64,000 bases of DNA from an uncultured Bacteroidia bacterium (GTDB taxonomy: Bacteria; Bacteroidota; Bacteroidia; Bacteroidales; UBA932): contig CACZKE010000012.1 of the NCBI GenBank assembly GCA_902781705.1, positions 24,151 to 88,150 on the forward strand, given 5' to 3'. The translations under genes and the position numbers were made by a program. Below are positions 18,226 through 25,754 of the stretch, piece after piece. The notes under the pieces were generated by a model, which was not told where the DNA came from, ran no database searches, and saw nothing but the letters and a program-made list of their open reading frames with translations. Every line of letters begins with the position of its first letter. Within the stretch, counting starts at the first letter, position 1.

Positions 18226-19830
18226 TCAGGAGCCGAAGCGGAAGTACCGGACGGACAGCGGAGCGCGGGATGCCACCAGATAGAGGTCCTCCCGATCCAG
18301 GACGGCGTCCTGGACGGGGATGGTGATTTCCTTCCACTTCCAACCCGTGTCCGGGAGGGTGGCGGAGGCGATGAGCGGCCCGTCCGGAGAGCCCTTCCTT
18401 ACTTCCAACACGCCTCCGGGACTGCCCGTAAAGATGCTGAGCGTCAGACTCTTCGGCGCTTCGGGGAAACTGAAATAGCGGTAGCAGGCCCATTGTCCGT
18501 CCTCCTGGAAGGAGACGTAGGAATAGGCCCCCTTCTTCAACTGGTAGATGCCTGGTTTCCGCCCGGTGGAATACTCCACGGCGCCGCCCGCCTGGACCGT
18601 ATCGCCGGTCCCGAAAGCGCCGCGCACGCCGGAGGTGCTCATCTTCACTTCCGGGATGGTCCCGTCTTCGTTGAAAACCATCGGCTCCAGGTTGGGCACC
18701 CGCGTCAGCCGAAGCCCCGGAACGCTCTTGTGATACTGCAGCCAGTATTTTCCCTGGAACGGCTCGAAACTGCCGTGGACATTGCCCGCGTTCGGGTAAT
18801 TGTGATTGGTCACGATGAGCCCCTGGTATGTATAGGGACCGAGCGGCTGCTTCGCGGTCAGGTAGGCCATCCGGGTGGGTACGGCGCCGTTTTCGGCAAC
18901 CTTTCCCGTGTTCTGGATGTAGATGTAGTAGTAGGTGTCGCCCCGTTTCCGGAGGGAAGGGCCTTCGAAGGGCTCGTTGTCCGTGGGCATGAAAGGAGTC
19001 ATGTCCCGCACGGTCTCCGGCAGGATGCGGGCATAGTCGTCCGGATCCAACTGAGCCACGATGAAACTGGGGAGGGCCAGATAGACCTTCCCGTCGTCGT
19101 CCACCAGGATGCCCGGGTCGATGTGCCCGAGTTCCTGGCCGTTCAGCGTGATGGTCCGGGCGTTCGAATAGGGCCCTTCCGGCCGGTCGGCATCCAGCAG
19201 GAAGACCTTCCCGTTGTTGGTACAGGTGGCCATGTGATACTTGCCCGTCCGGGGATCGCGGAACACGTCTGGAGCCCACAGCCGGATGCCGTCACCCTTA
19301 ACCTCTTCCGGGACATCCTTCAGGTTCAGGGCCTCCCCGGCATCGGTCCAGTGGAGCAGGTCGTCGGACCAGATGACATGGTAATTGTCCGAACACCACT
19401 CCACGCGGCCGTCGCTTCCCAGTCCGTCATAATTGTCCCGGGAACCGAAGATGTACATCCTTCCGTCGAAGACATGGGGCTCGCCGTCAGCGATATACAG
19501 GTCCCAGGTGGGCGGAAGGATGGGATTCTGGGCCTCGTAGCCCACGGTGACGAGGCAACTGTCCTTCGCCCCGGTGTGCGGGTTGCTTGCCATGATCCAG
19601 GCGTCGCCGTTTGCCATGGCCAGGACTTCGCCCCGGTCGTCTACCTGCGCCACTTTCCCGTCGGTCGATGTCCAGACAAGGCCGCGGGGAACCGTTCCGC
19701 TTACGTTGATCCGGACCCGGTCTCCGGCGTCCAGCATCGTGGCATCCCGGTCCAGGGACCAGGGCTCGTTCCCCGTCCCGCAGGAAACCAGGACGGACAG
19801 GGCGGTCAGAAGGGAAATGGCTCTTTTCAT
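18226..19830 (-). CDS. GH43-family glycoside hydrolase lipoprotein with BIG2-like domain
   Basis: The protein has 534 residues. A lipoprotein signal with lipobox LVSC (Cys17) is followed by a bacterial Ig-like domain (WTSTDGKVAQVDDRGEVLA), then a five-bladed beta-propeller with GH43 catalytic markers: the N-terminal Asp in IADGEPHVFDGR, the middle Asp in WAPDV and the general-acid Glu in FEGPSL. The C-terminal ~130 residues look like a CBM6-type jelly roll. Likely activity is alpha-arabinofuranosidase or beta-xylosidase on plant glycans at the cell surface. It overlaps the thioesterase gene by four bases (ATGA), an unexpected operon partner. Confidence 0.88.
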   Translation of the reverse strand: MKRAISLLTALSVLVSCGTGNEPWSLDRDATMLDAGDRVRINVSGTVPRGLVWTSTDGKVAQVDDRGEVLAMANGDAWIMASNPHTGAKDSCLVTVGYEAQNPILPPTWDLYIADGEPHVFDGRMYIFGSRDNYDGLGSDGRVEWCSDNYHVIWSDDLLHWTDAGEALNLKDVPEEVKGDGIRLWAPDVFRDPRTGKYHMATCTNNGKVFLLDADRPEGPYSNARTITLNGQELGHIDPGILVDDDGKVYLALPSFIVAQLDPDDYARILPETVRDMTPFMPTDNEPFEGPSLRKRGDTYYYIYIQNTGKVAENGAVPTRMAYLTAKQPLGPYTYQGLIVTNHNYPNAGNVHGSFEPFQGKYWLQYHKSVPGLRLTRVPNLEPMVFNEDGTIPEVKMSTSGVRGAFGTGDTVQAGGAVEYSTGRKPGIYQLKKGAYSYVSFQEDGQWACYRYFSFPEAPKSLTLSIFTGSPGGVLEVRKGSPDGPLIASATLPDTGWKWKEITIPVQDAVLDREDLYLVASRAPLSVRYFRFGS

Positions 19831-20225
19831 TGGGATAGTTGTGCGTATGTTTTCTGGATGAAACGTTCCTTGTCGATGATGAACCGCTCATGGGTCCCTT
19901 CGCCGATCAGGCCCTGCTCATCGTAGGCCGCCACCCGGAAGACGAGCCTCCGGCGGTCTATTTCGACGAGTTCGCTCTCGCACCGGACCTTCATGCCCAC
20001 GGGCGTGGCCTTGCAGTGTGAGACATCGACCCGGGTCCCCACGGTGTCCTGCCCGGGCTCCAGGTACGGCAGCACGCTCTCCAGGCAGGTCTTCTCCATG
20101 AGCCCGACCATCATGACAGTCGCATAGACGGGCACGTTGCCGGTACCGATCGCTTCCGCCGAGCGCTCTTCCGTGGAGAAAGACTCCAACTTATTCTTGA
20201 TCCCTGTCGTCAGCATAATGGGCAT
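19827..20225 (-). CDS. Hot-dog-fold thioesterase (FlK-like)
   Basis: The protein has 132 residues. The layout matches fluoroacetyl-CoA thioesterase-like proteins: VPVYATVMMVGLMEKTC carries the Thr and Glu positions and VSHCKATPVGMKV the conserved His. It should hydrolyse a small acyl-CoA thioester in the cytoplasm; the physiological substrate is unknown. A second in-frame ATG lies three codons in. It is separated by one base from the macro-like gene and overlaps GH43, so the three form one operon. Confidence 0.85.
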   Translation of the reverse strand: MPIMLTTGIKNKLESFSTEERSAEAIGTGNVPVYATVMMVGLMEKTCLESVLPYLEPGQDTVGTRVDVSHCKATPVGMKVRCESELVEIDRRRLVFRVAAYDEQGLIGEGTHERFIIDKERFIQKTYAQLSQ

Positions 20226-20226
20226 A

Positions 20227-20625
20227 TCAATGGGTGAAAGATTCCGGCAGGCAGATGTTCTCCACGGCCGTTGCGGCGGCGAACAGCGGCGCGATCTCGC
20301 TGTCCCGGAACCCGGCGATCCCGCAGCCGATCCGAGTCACGTAGAAGAACAGTTCGGGATGGGCCTTGGCAAAGTCGATGAAGGCATCCACGTAAGGTTT
20401 GATGGTCTCGACCCCGCCCTGCATCGTCGGGATGGCGTACGACTGGCCGCGCAGCCCCACTCCGCAGCCCATGACGGCTCCGAAGTTGCGGAACGCCTGG
20501 TACGCGGCCCCGCCCCCGTGCATCCCTGCCAGGTTGCTTCCGAAGACGAAGATCTCATCGGCCCGGAGTTCCGTAATCCTTTCCGGCGTAAACTCCGGCC
20601 TGGGTATGTCGTGATAGATTCTCAT
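20227..20625 (-). CDS. Macro-domain-like conserved hypothetical protein
   Basis: From the ATG at 20625 the protein has 132 residues. A TTG eight codons upstream is in frame but lies inside the -7 box, so it is rejected. The centre (IFVFGSNLAGMHGGGAAYQAF, then GVGLRGQSYAIPT) is a glycine-rich, macro-like ADP-ribose/nucleotide-binding pattern seen in a conserved family often found in phages and bacteria. Catalysis is unproven; ADP-ribose or nucleotide-metabolite binding is the likely role. It heads the operon with the thioesterase and GH43. Confidence 0.7.
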   Translation of the reverse strand: MRIYHDIPRPEFTPERITELRADEIFVFGSNLAGMHGGGAAYQAFRNFGAVMGCGVGLRGQSYAIPTMQGGVETIKPYVDAFIDFAKAHPELFFYVTRIGCGIAGFRDSEIAPLFAAATAVENICLPESFTH

Positions 20626-20646
20626 ATCGATGGTGCTAATGTTTTT

Positions 20647-20678
20647 CAAAAATACAAAATCCTGCTTTTTCCTGCAAA
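20647..20678 (-). promoter_or_regulatory. Promoter of the macro-like/thioesterase/GH43 operon
   Basis: The minus strand has TTTG (20675-20678), a 20-base spacer and TATTTTTG (20647-20654), close to the Bacteroidota consensus. It leaves a leader of about 15 bases before ATG 20625. Confidence 0.65.
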
Positions 20679-20730
20679 CGCGGGATTTCCTGCCCTGTCA
20701 AATTCGGTGCCTCTGCCCACACCCCTGCAT

Positions 20731-20876
20731 CCCAAAATTCGCAGCGCATCTTCCAGCGCTCCCTGCGTTCTGCAGCGAGCCCTCCGATGCTTTGCCCGCC
20801 AAAATTGCCGCACAGAGCATCTCGTTAAGGCGCCGAAGCGCTAGGGAGTTGTTTCCGCTGCTTTGCGAATTTTGGG
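20731..20876. repeat. 146-bp structured repeat downstream of the RAYT gene
   Basis: Bounded by a perfect 13-bp inverted repeat: CCCAAAATTCGCA at 20731-20743 and TGCGAATTTTGGG at 20864-20876. The interior shares blocks with the repeat on the other side of the transposase (CGATGCT.TGCC, AAAATGCCG-like, GCGAATTT.GGGTTGG) in the same orientation, so the transposase lies between direct copies of one imperfect element. Confidence 0.75.
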
Positions 20877-20882
20877 TTGGAA

Positions 20883-21848
20883 CTACATCCGGTCTTTCAC
20901 CTCATCGTACACCAGACCCGCCAGGCGTGCGATCTGCTTGATGGAACTGTTGTAGCGGCTCCGCAGGGTGCGGGCCAGCCGGAGTCGTTGCGGCATGCTG
21001 AGCTGCCTGACACTCGGGGTGCCGAACAGTTCCCGGCAGACTTCGTTTTTATGCTGGCGCATCTCCTGCATGGGAATCGACAGGAGCGAGATCGAGCCGC
21101 CGCGGGCGTCCACGTCCTCCTCCTTCGTGATGCTGAGGAAGAAATTGAAACTCTTACAGGTCTTGAAGATACGTTCCACGACCTCGTAGGCGACATACTC
21201 GCCCGGGAACACCAGCGGACCGATCATCCGGGGAGCGCGCCGGGCCAGTTCATCTTTCCGGGTACGCAGGGCTTTCCGGTGATCGACAACGCCCATGGAC
21301 CCGGCCTCTTTCGTTTCGTCCATCCACCGTGGTGAACTCCAATACCCGGGCCTTTTGAAATAGAGCGGACCGCTGGACCAGGGATAGTCGAGTGCGTTGA
21401 ACATGATACCGCCTGCGGGAGCGTTTTTCACGGTGTAGCAGATGACGGTCTTCAGGTAGGAATCAGTGTCCACCGCCTGGTGGTTGATGGGAACTCCATC
21501 CAGCTTGTTGCTTTCATGATGCGTCACGGATATGTACCAGGAGGTTCTGCGGACATATTCATGCATGAACCGGTTACATGCTTCGAAAGTGCCGTACAGG
21601 ATGAAATGCACATGGGTGTCCATCAGGGAAAAAGCCAGAATGACCACGTTGTAGTCCTGGATCACCATGTAAATCCGGTTCATCCCGGCGATGAAGTCAT
21701 CGTCGTCTTCGAACATGGCATCGACGGCGTTTCCGTCCGTGCTGAAATGCCAGCAGTTCTTGATTTTGATTTGACGTCCCTTGACGAACGGGACATGGAG
21801 CCCGAGATCGGCTTCGATCTGCGCGAGCAGTTTCTGATCTATCTTCAC
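20883..21848 (-). CDS. REP-associated tyrosine transposase (RAYT, Y1/HUH family)
   Basis: The protein has 321 residues. The HUH motif appears as THVHFILYG (His79, His81) with upstream IYMVIQDYNVVILAFSLMD, typical of TnpA_REP/IS200-like Y1 transposases. Tyr105 in the helix RRTSWYISVTH is the probable nucleophile. A C-terminal helix-turn-helix-like tail (IKQIARLAGLVYDEVKDRM) is longer than in IS200 and fits RAYTs. It starts at GTG 21848; no better ATG is present. It is flanked by two related structured repeats and has its own promoter. RAYTs mobilise or maintain REP palindromes as single-copy domesticated genes. Confidence 0.85.
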   Translation of the reverse strand: MKIDQKLLAQIEADLGLHVPFVKGRQIKIKNCWHFSTDGNAVDAMFEDDDDFIAGMNRIYMVIQDYNVVILAFSLMDTHVHFILYGTFEACNRFMHEYVRRTSWYISVTHHESNKLDGVPINHQAVDTDSYLKTVICYTVKNAPAGGIMFNALDYPWSSGPLYFKRPGYWSSPRWMDETKEAGSMGVVDHRKALRTRKDELARRAPRMIGPLVFPGEYVAYEVVERIFKTCKSFNFFLSITKEEDVDARGGSISLLSIPMQEMRQHKNEVCRELFGTPSVRQLSMPQRLRLARTLRSRYNSSIKQIARLAGLVYDEVKDRM

Positions 21849-21883
21849 GTTCTTTTCCGGCGCCTCTTGTGGCTGCTCTTTTA

Positions 21884-21914
21884 CAAAGATAGGTCAATCC
21901 TCCCGTTTTTGCAA
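21884..21914 (-). promoter_or_regulatory. Promoter of the RAYT gene
   Basis: TTGC (21911-21914), a 19-base spacer, then TATCTTTG (21884-21891) on the minus strand. The -33 box touches the edge of the upstream repeat, so the repeat may influence transposase expression. Confidence 0.65.
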
Positions 21915-22064
21915 CCCGATTTTTGCAGAGCATCCCAACCTGCGAATCCTGCGCTGTATGAGGCCTCCCGATGCTCTGCCAGGCAAAAATGCCGTGCAAA
22001 GCATCGTATAGTGGTGCCTATGCTATACAAAGCGGTTGACAATGCTTTACGAATTTCGGGTTGG
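21912..22064. repeat. 153-bp structured repeat upstream of the RAYT gene
   Basis: Ends are imperfect inverted repeats: CAACCCGATTTTTGCAGAGC at 21912 and its partner AATGCTTTACGAATTTCGGG ending in TTGG at 22064. It is homologous to the repeat at 20731-20876 and lies in the same orientation. It fills most of the gap between the transposase and iorA. Confidence 0.7.
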
Positions 22065-22174
22065 GGTGGTAGGGGAACAAGGAGCCGGGGCGGAGGGCTG
22101 AAGGAAATGGGGATGTGAGGAACGAAAGCCGTTATGAAATGGCTGCTTCCTGCGGATTTTCGCGGGAGAATCGT

Positions 22175-22182
22175 TATATTTG
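22175..22182 (+). promoter_or_regulatory. -7 box of the iorAB operon
   Basis: TATATTTG, 20 bases before the ATG at 22203. Earlier in-frame starts at 22134 lie upstream of this box and are rejected. Confidence 0.6.
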
Positions 22183-22202
22183 TCCGATTGGATAAAACGA
22201 AC

Positions 22203-23804
22203 ATGACAATGAAACGATTGCTGCTCGGGGACGAGGCGATTGCCTTGGGAGCGCTGTATGCCGGACTGTCCGGCGTGTATGCCTATCCGGGGACGCCGTC
22301 CACCGAGATTACGGAATTCATCCAGAACGATCCGCTCGCCCGGGAAAGGGGCGTGCGCAGCCGCTGGTGTACGAACGAGAAAACGGCCATGGAGGCGGCT
22401 CTGGGCATGTCCTATGCCGGGAAGCGCGCCCTGGTGTGCATGAAGCATGTGGGCATGAATGTCTGTGCCGATGCCTTCGTCAATGCCGCCATCACCGGCG
22501 TGAAGGGCGGCCTGGTGGTCGTCGCGGCCGACGATCCGTCGATGCACTCTTCCCAGAATGAGCAGGATTCCCGCTTCTACGGGAAGTTCGCCCTGATTCC
22601 CATCCTGGAACCTTCCGACCAGCAGGAGTGCTTCGACATGATGGCCGATGCCTTCCGCCTCTCGGAGGCGGTGAGGCTGCCGGTCCTTGTACGCATCGTC
22701 ACTCGCCTGGCGCATTCCCGCGCCGGGGTGGCAGTGGGGGAACCGGCTGTCGAGAATGCCCTGGTGCCCGACAATGAGCGCACCCGCTGGGTCCTCCTGC
22801 CCGGTAATGCCAAACGGCAATACGCCGCCCTTGTGGACAAGCAGCCGGAACTGCTCCTTCGGGCGCAGGATTCCCGCTGGAACGCTTTGGAGGATGCGGG
22901 CTCGCCCCTCGGTGTCATCGCCTGCGGGATTGCCTGCAATTATGTACGGGAGGCCCTTCCCGACGAAGTGTCCGTCCTGAAAGTCTCCCAGTATCCGCTT
23001 CCGGAGAGTCTTGTCCGGGAACTCGCCGCTTCCTGTGAGGAGATCCTCGTGGTGGAAGACGGCCAGCCCTTCGCCGAGGAGCAAGTACGGGGGCTGCTGG
23101 ACCCGGAGTATCCGGTCCATGGCCGCCTGGACGGCCACCTTCCCCGCACCGGCGAACTCACGCCGGACAGCGTGGCGGAGGCCCTGGGCCAGCCCGCCGG
23201 ACAAGTGCATCTGCCGGCCCGGAACCTGGCCCCGCGTCCGCCGCAACTCTGCCAGGGATGCGGCCACCGGGATGTCTATGCGGCCCTGAACGCCGTCCTG
23301 AAAGGTTTCCCTGAGGCCCGGGTGTTCGGCGACATCGGCTGCTACACCCTGGGTGCCCTTCCGCCGTACCGGGCCATCGACACCTGCGTGGACATGGGCG
23401 CTTCCATCACCATGGCGAAGGGCGCTGCCGACGCGGGCGTCCATCCCGCCGTCGCGGTCATCGGCGACTCCACCTTCACCCACAGCGGCATGACCAGTCT
23501 CCTGGATGCGGTCAATGACAAAGCCGCCATCACCGTCATCCTCTCCGACAACCTGACGACGGCCATGACCGGCGGCCAGGATTCCGCGGGCACGCACAAG
23601 TTCGAGGCCATCTGCCTGGCCCTCGGCGTGGAACGGGAGCACCTCCATGTGGTCGTCCCGCTTCCGAAGAATATGGAGGAGATTACCCGCATCATCCGCG
23701 AAGAACTTGAGTATAAGGGCGTTTCTGTCATTATTCCCCAGCGGGAATGCATGCAGACGCTGGCGCGGAAGAACCGGCAGATTTCTCGACTTCGCTCGAA
23801 ATGA
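22203..23804 (+). CDS. iorA: Indolepyruvate ferredoxin oxidoreductase, alpha subunit
   Basis: The protein has 533 residues from ATG 22203 (MTMKRLLLGDEAIALGAL); a second ATG two codons later is also possible. It has the IorA order: pyrimidine domain with YPGTPSTEITEF, then the thiamine-diphosphate domain with CQGCGHRDVY, GDIGCYTLG and the Mg/TPP motif GDSTFTHSG. It oxidatively decarboxylates aryl-2-oxo acids to aryl-acetyl-CoA with ferredoxin. No C-terminal CxxCxxCxxxC ferredoxin domain, present in archaeal IorA, is seen. The last residues and the TGA stop are encoded by a dispersed family C repeat (23779-23807). Confidence 0.93.
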   Translation: MTMKRLLLGDEAIALGALYAGLSGVYAYPGTPSTEITEFIQNDPLARERGVRSRWCTNEKTAMEAALGMSYAGKRALVCMKHVGMNVCADAFVNAAITGVKGGLVVVAADDPSMHSSQNEQDSRFYGKFALIPILEPSDQQECFDMMADAFRLSEAVRLPVLVRIVTRLAHSRAGVAVGEPAVENALVPDNERTRWVLLPGNAKRQYAALVDKQPELLLRAQDSRWNALEDAGSPLGVIACGIACNYVREALPDEVSVLKVSQYPLPESLVRELAASCEEILVVEDGQPFAEEQVRGLLDPEYPVHGRLDGHLPRTGELTPDSVAEALGQPAGQVHLPARNLAPRPPQLCQGCGHRDVYAALNAVLKGFPEARVFGDIGCYTLGALPPYRAIDTCVDMGASITMAKGAADAGVHPAVAVIGDSTFTHSGMTSLLDAVNDKAAITVILSDNLTTAMTGGQDSAGTHKFEAICLALGVEREHLHVVVPLPKNMEEITRIIREELEYKGVSVIIPQRECMQTLARKNRQISRLRSK

Positions 23805-23853
23805 CAGAGGGCACTTCGCTTGAAATGACAGAGGGCACTTCGCTCGAAATGAC
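23779..23853. repeat. Family C element followed by two tandem partial copies at the iorA-iorB junction
   Basis: A full 29-bp copy (23779-23807) starts AGATTTCTCGACT and ends AATGACAG. Two partial copies with the core CACTTCGCTCGAAATGACA follow at a 24-base period (starting at about 23812 and 23836). It supplies the iorA stop codon and forms the whole iorA-iorB spacer. Confidence 0.75.
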
Positions 23854-23860
23854 AAGGAAC

Positions 23861-24436
23861 ATGAAAACAGATATCAAATTAGCCGGTGTGGGAGGGCAGG
23901 GGATCCTGTCCATCGCAACGGTGCTCGGCGAGGCCGCGACGGCCGCCGGCCTGTATCTCAAGCAGGCCGAAGTACACGGCATGAGCCAGCGGGGCGGGGA
24001 CGTGCAAAGCGACCTGCGCCTCTCGACGGAACCCATTTTCAGCGACCTCATCCCCCAGGGCGGGGCCGACCTGATCCTGTCCATGGAGCCCATGGAGGCG
24101 CTCCGTTACCTGCCCTACCTGGCTGAGGGTGGTGCGGTCGTCACATCCTCCAAACCTTTTGTCAATATCCCCGACTATCCCGCCGAGACGGAACTCCTCT
24201 CGGAACTGGACGCCCTTCCGAAGGTGGTCAGGATGGACATCGAGGCCGTTGCCAAGGGGTTGCTGGCCCCCCGCAGCGCGAACATGGTGCTCCTGGGCAT
24301 GGCGGCGCCGCATATCGGCATCCTCTCTCCGGAGGATCTCCGGCAGGCCATCCGCACCGTTTTCGCCCGCAAGGGAGAGAAGGTCGTGGAAGACAATCTG
24401 AAAGCATTCGACGCAGGACATGAAGGTATTCAGTGA
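23861..24436 (+). CDS. iorB: Indolepyruvate ferredoxin oxidoreductase, beta subunit
   Basis: The protein has 191 residues from ATG 23861; the longer frame only reads the repeat and is rejected. KLAGVGGQGILSIATVLGEAA is the conserved nucleotide/CoA-site start of the gamma/beta-type subunit of 2-oxoacid oxidoreductases, and HGMSQRGGDVQSDLR is diagnostic. It pairs with IorA. It overlaps the aminotransferase gene by 17 bases. Confidence 0.93.
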   Translation: MKTDIKLAGVGGQGILSIATVLGEAATAAGLYLKQAEVHGMSQRGGDVQSDLRLSTEPIFSDLIPQGGADLILSMEPMEALRYLPYLAEGGAVVTSSKPFVNIPDYPAETELLSELDALPKVVRMDIEAVAKGLLAPRSANMVLLGMAAPHIGILSPEDLRQAIRTVFARKGEKVVEDNLKAFDAGHEGIQ

Positions 24437-25727
24437 GGCATTGGTGGAGGAGGCGCGCGTCGCTTCCCGCGTCGCCGACCTGTCACAGGCGACCATCGGC
24501 GAGGTCCTGCTTGTCGCCCAGTACCTGGAGCGCAAGACGGGGATTCCCTTCATCCGCATGGACCAGGGCTCCCCGGGCCTTCCGCCCAACCGGTACGGCG
24601 TGGAGGCCGAGAAGGAAGCGCTGGACCGCGGCGTCGGTTCCCAGTATCCGCCGGCCGACGGCGTGCCCGAACTCAAGAAGGCGGCCAGCCGTTTCGTGAA
24701 GGCCTTCGTCGACATAGACATCGACCCGGCCGGCTGTGTGCCCACCACCGGCTCCGTGGCCGGTTCCTTCGGCGCTTTCATTGCCTGCACGCAGCGGATT
24801 CCGGGGAAGGACAAGGTCCTGTTCATCGACCCGGGTTTCCCCATCCAGAAATCCCAGTTGCGGGTGCTCGGCATCGGCTGGAAGGAGTTCGACATCTACC
24901 GTTTCCGGGGCGAGGGGCTCCGCGCGAAACTGGAGGAGGAACTCGCGGCCGGCGATGTCGCGGCCATCGTGTATTCGAATCCCAACAACCCGGCATGGAT
25001 CTGTCTGGAAGAAAGTGAGTTACAGGTAATCGGCGAACTGGCGACGAAATACGACGCCATCGTCATGGAGGACCTGGCGTACTTCTGCATGGACTACCGG
25101 CGCGACCTCGGCCGTCCTTTCGAGCCGCCTTTCGTCCCCACGGTGGCACGCTACACGGACAATTATATCCTGATGCTGTCCTCGTCCAAGATTTTCAGCT
25201 ACGCCGGCCAGCGGATGGCCCTCGTGTGCATCGGCGACAACCTGTTCGGGAAGCATTATCCAGCCCTGGCGCAGCGGTATCACGACGCCGGCATCTTCGG
25301 ACAGACGCTCACGGCTTCCATCCTGTATATGATTACAAGCGGTTGCACCGCATCCACGCAGTACGGTTATGCGCGGATGCTGGACTTCTCCTGCGACGGC
25401 GTGATCGACTTCGTGGAAGACACCCGGGAGTACGAGCGCCGGGCGGCCCGGATGAAGGAAATCTTCTGCCGGAACGGATTCCGCGTGGTATATGACCGTG
25501 ACGTCACGCAGCCCGTGGGCGACGGCTTCTTCTTCACCCTGGGTTACGGGAACCTGACGGGCGGCGAACTGCTCCGGGAACTCCTGTATTACGGGGTGAG
25601 CTGCATTTCCCTGTCCACGACCGGAAGCCTCCAGAACGGTGTCCGGGGCTGCACGAGCCGGATGCGGGAGGAATTGTACCCGGTCCTGGAGGAACGGATG
25701 AAGGCCTTCCGGGAAGACCATCCCTGA
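24420..25727 (+). CDS. Class I/II PLP-dependent aminotransferase
   Basis: The protein has 435 residues. It has the fold-type I pattern: TTGSVAGSFGAF (cofactor phosphate loop), YSNPNNPAW (the NNP motif), DLAYFCMDY and the Schiff-base lysine in SSSKIFSYAGQRMA. Its overlap with iorB and the paaK gene after it suggest that it deaminates an aromatic (or branched) amino acid to the 2-oxo acid consumed by IorAB. The reverse, biosynthetic direction is also possible in anaerobes. Substrate specificity cannot be read directly. Confidence 0.85.
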   Translation: MKVFSEALVEEARVASRVADLSQATIGEVLLVAQYLERKTGIPFIRMDQGSPGLPPNRYGVEAEKEALDRGVGSQYPPADGVPELKKAASRFVKAFVDIDIDPAGCVPTTGSVAGSFGAFIACTQRIPGKDKVLFIDPGFPIQKSQLRVLGIGWKEFDIYRFRGEGLRAKLEEELAAGDVAAIVYSNPNNPAWICLEESELQVIGELATKYDAIVMEDLAYFCMDYRRDLGRPFEPPFVPTVARYTDNYILMLSSSKIFSYAGQRMALVCIGDNLFGKHYPALAQRYHDAGIFGQTLTASILYMITSGCTASTQYGYARMLDFSCDGVIDFVEDTREYERRAARMKEIFCRNGFRVVYDRDVTQPVGDGFFFTLGYGNLTGGELLRELLYYGVSCISLSTTGSLQNGVRGCTSRMREELYPVLEERMKAFREDHP

Positions 25728-25754
25728 CAAGAGAACGAAACGAACCTGACAAAT

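Noticed and set aside
18179-19279. N-terminal extension of the metH frame into GH43
   Set aside because: The extension is Arg/Pro/Gly-rich nonsense opposite or across GH43 coding sequence, and the MetH barrel starts at ATG 18178.
23779-23853. CRISPR-like tandem repeats
   Set aside because: The repeats are contiguous without spacers, only two to three copies, and no cas genes are present.
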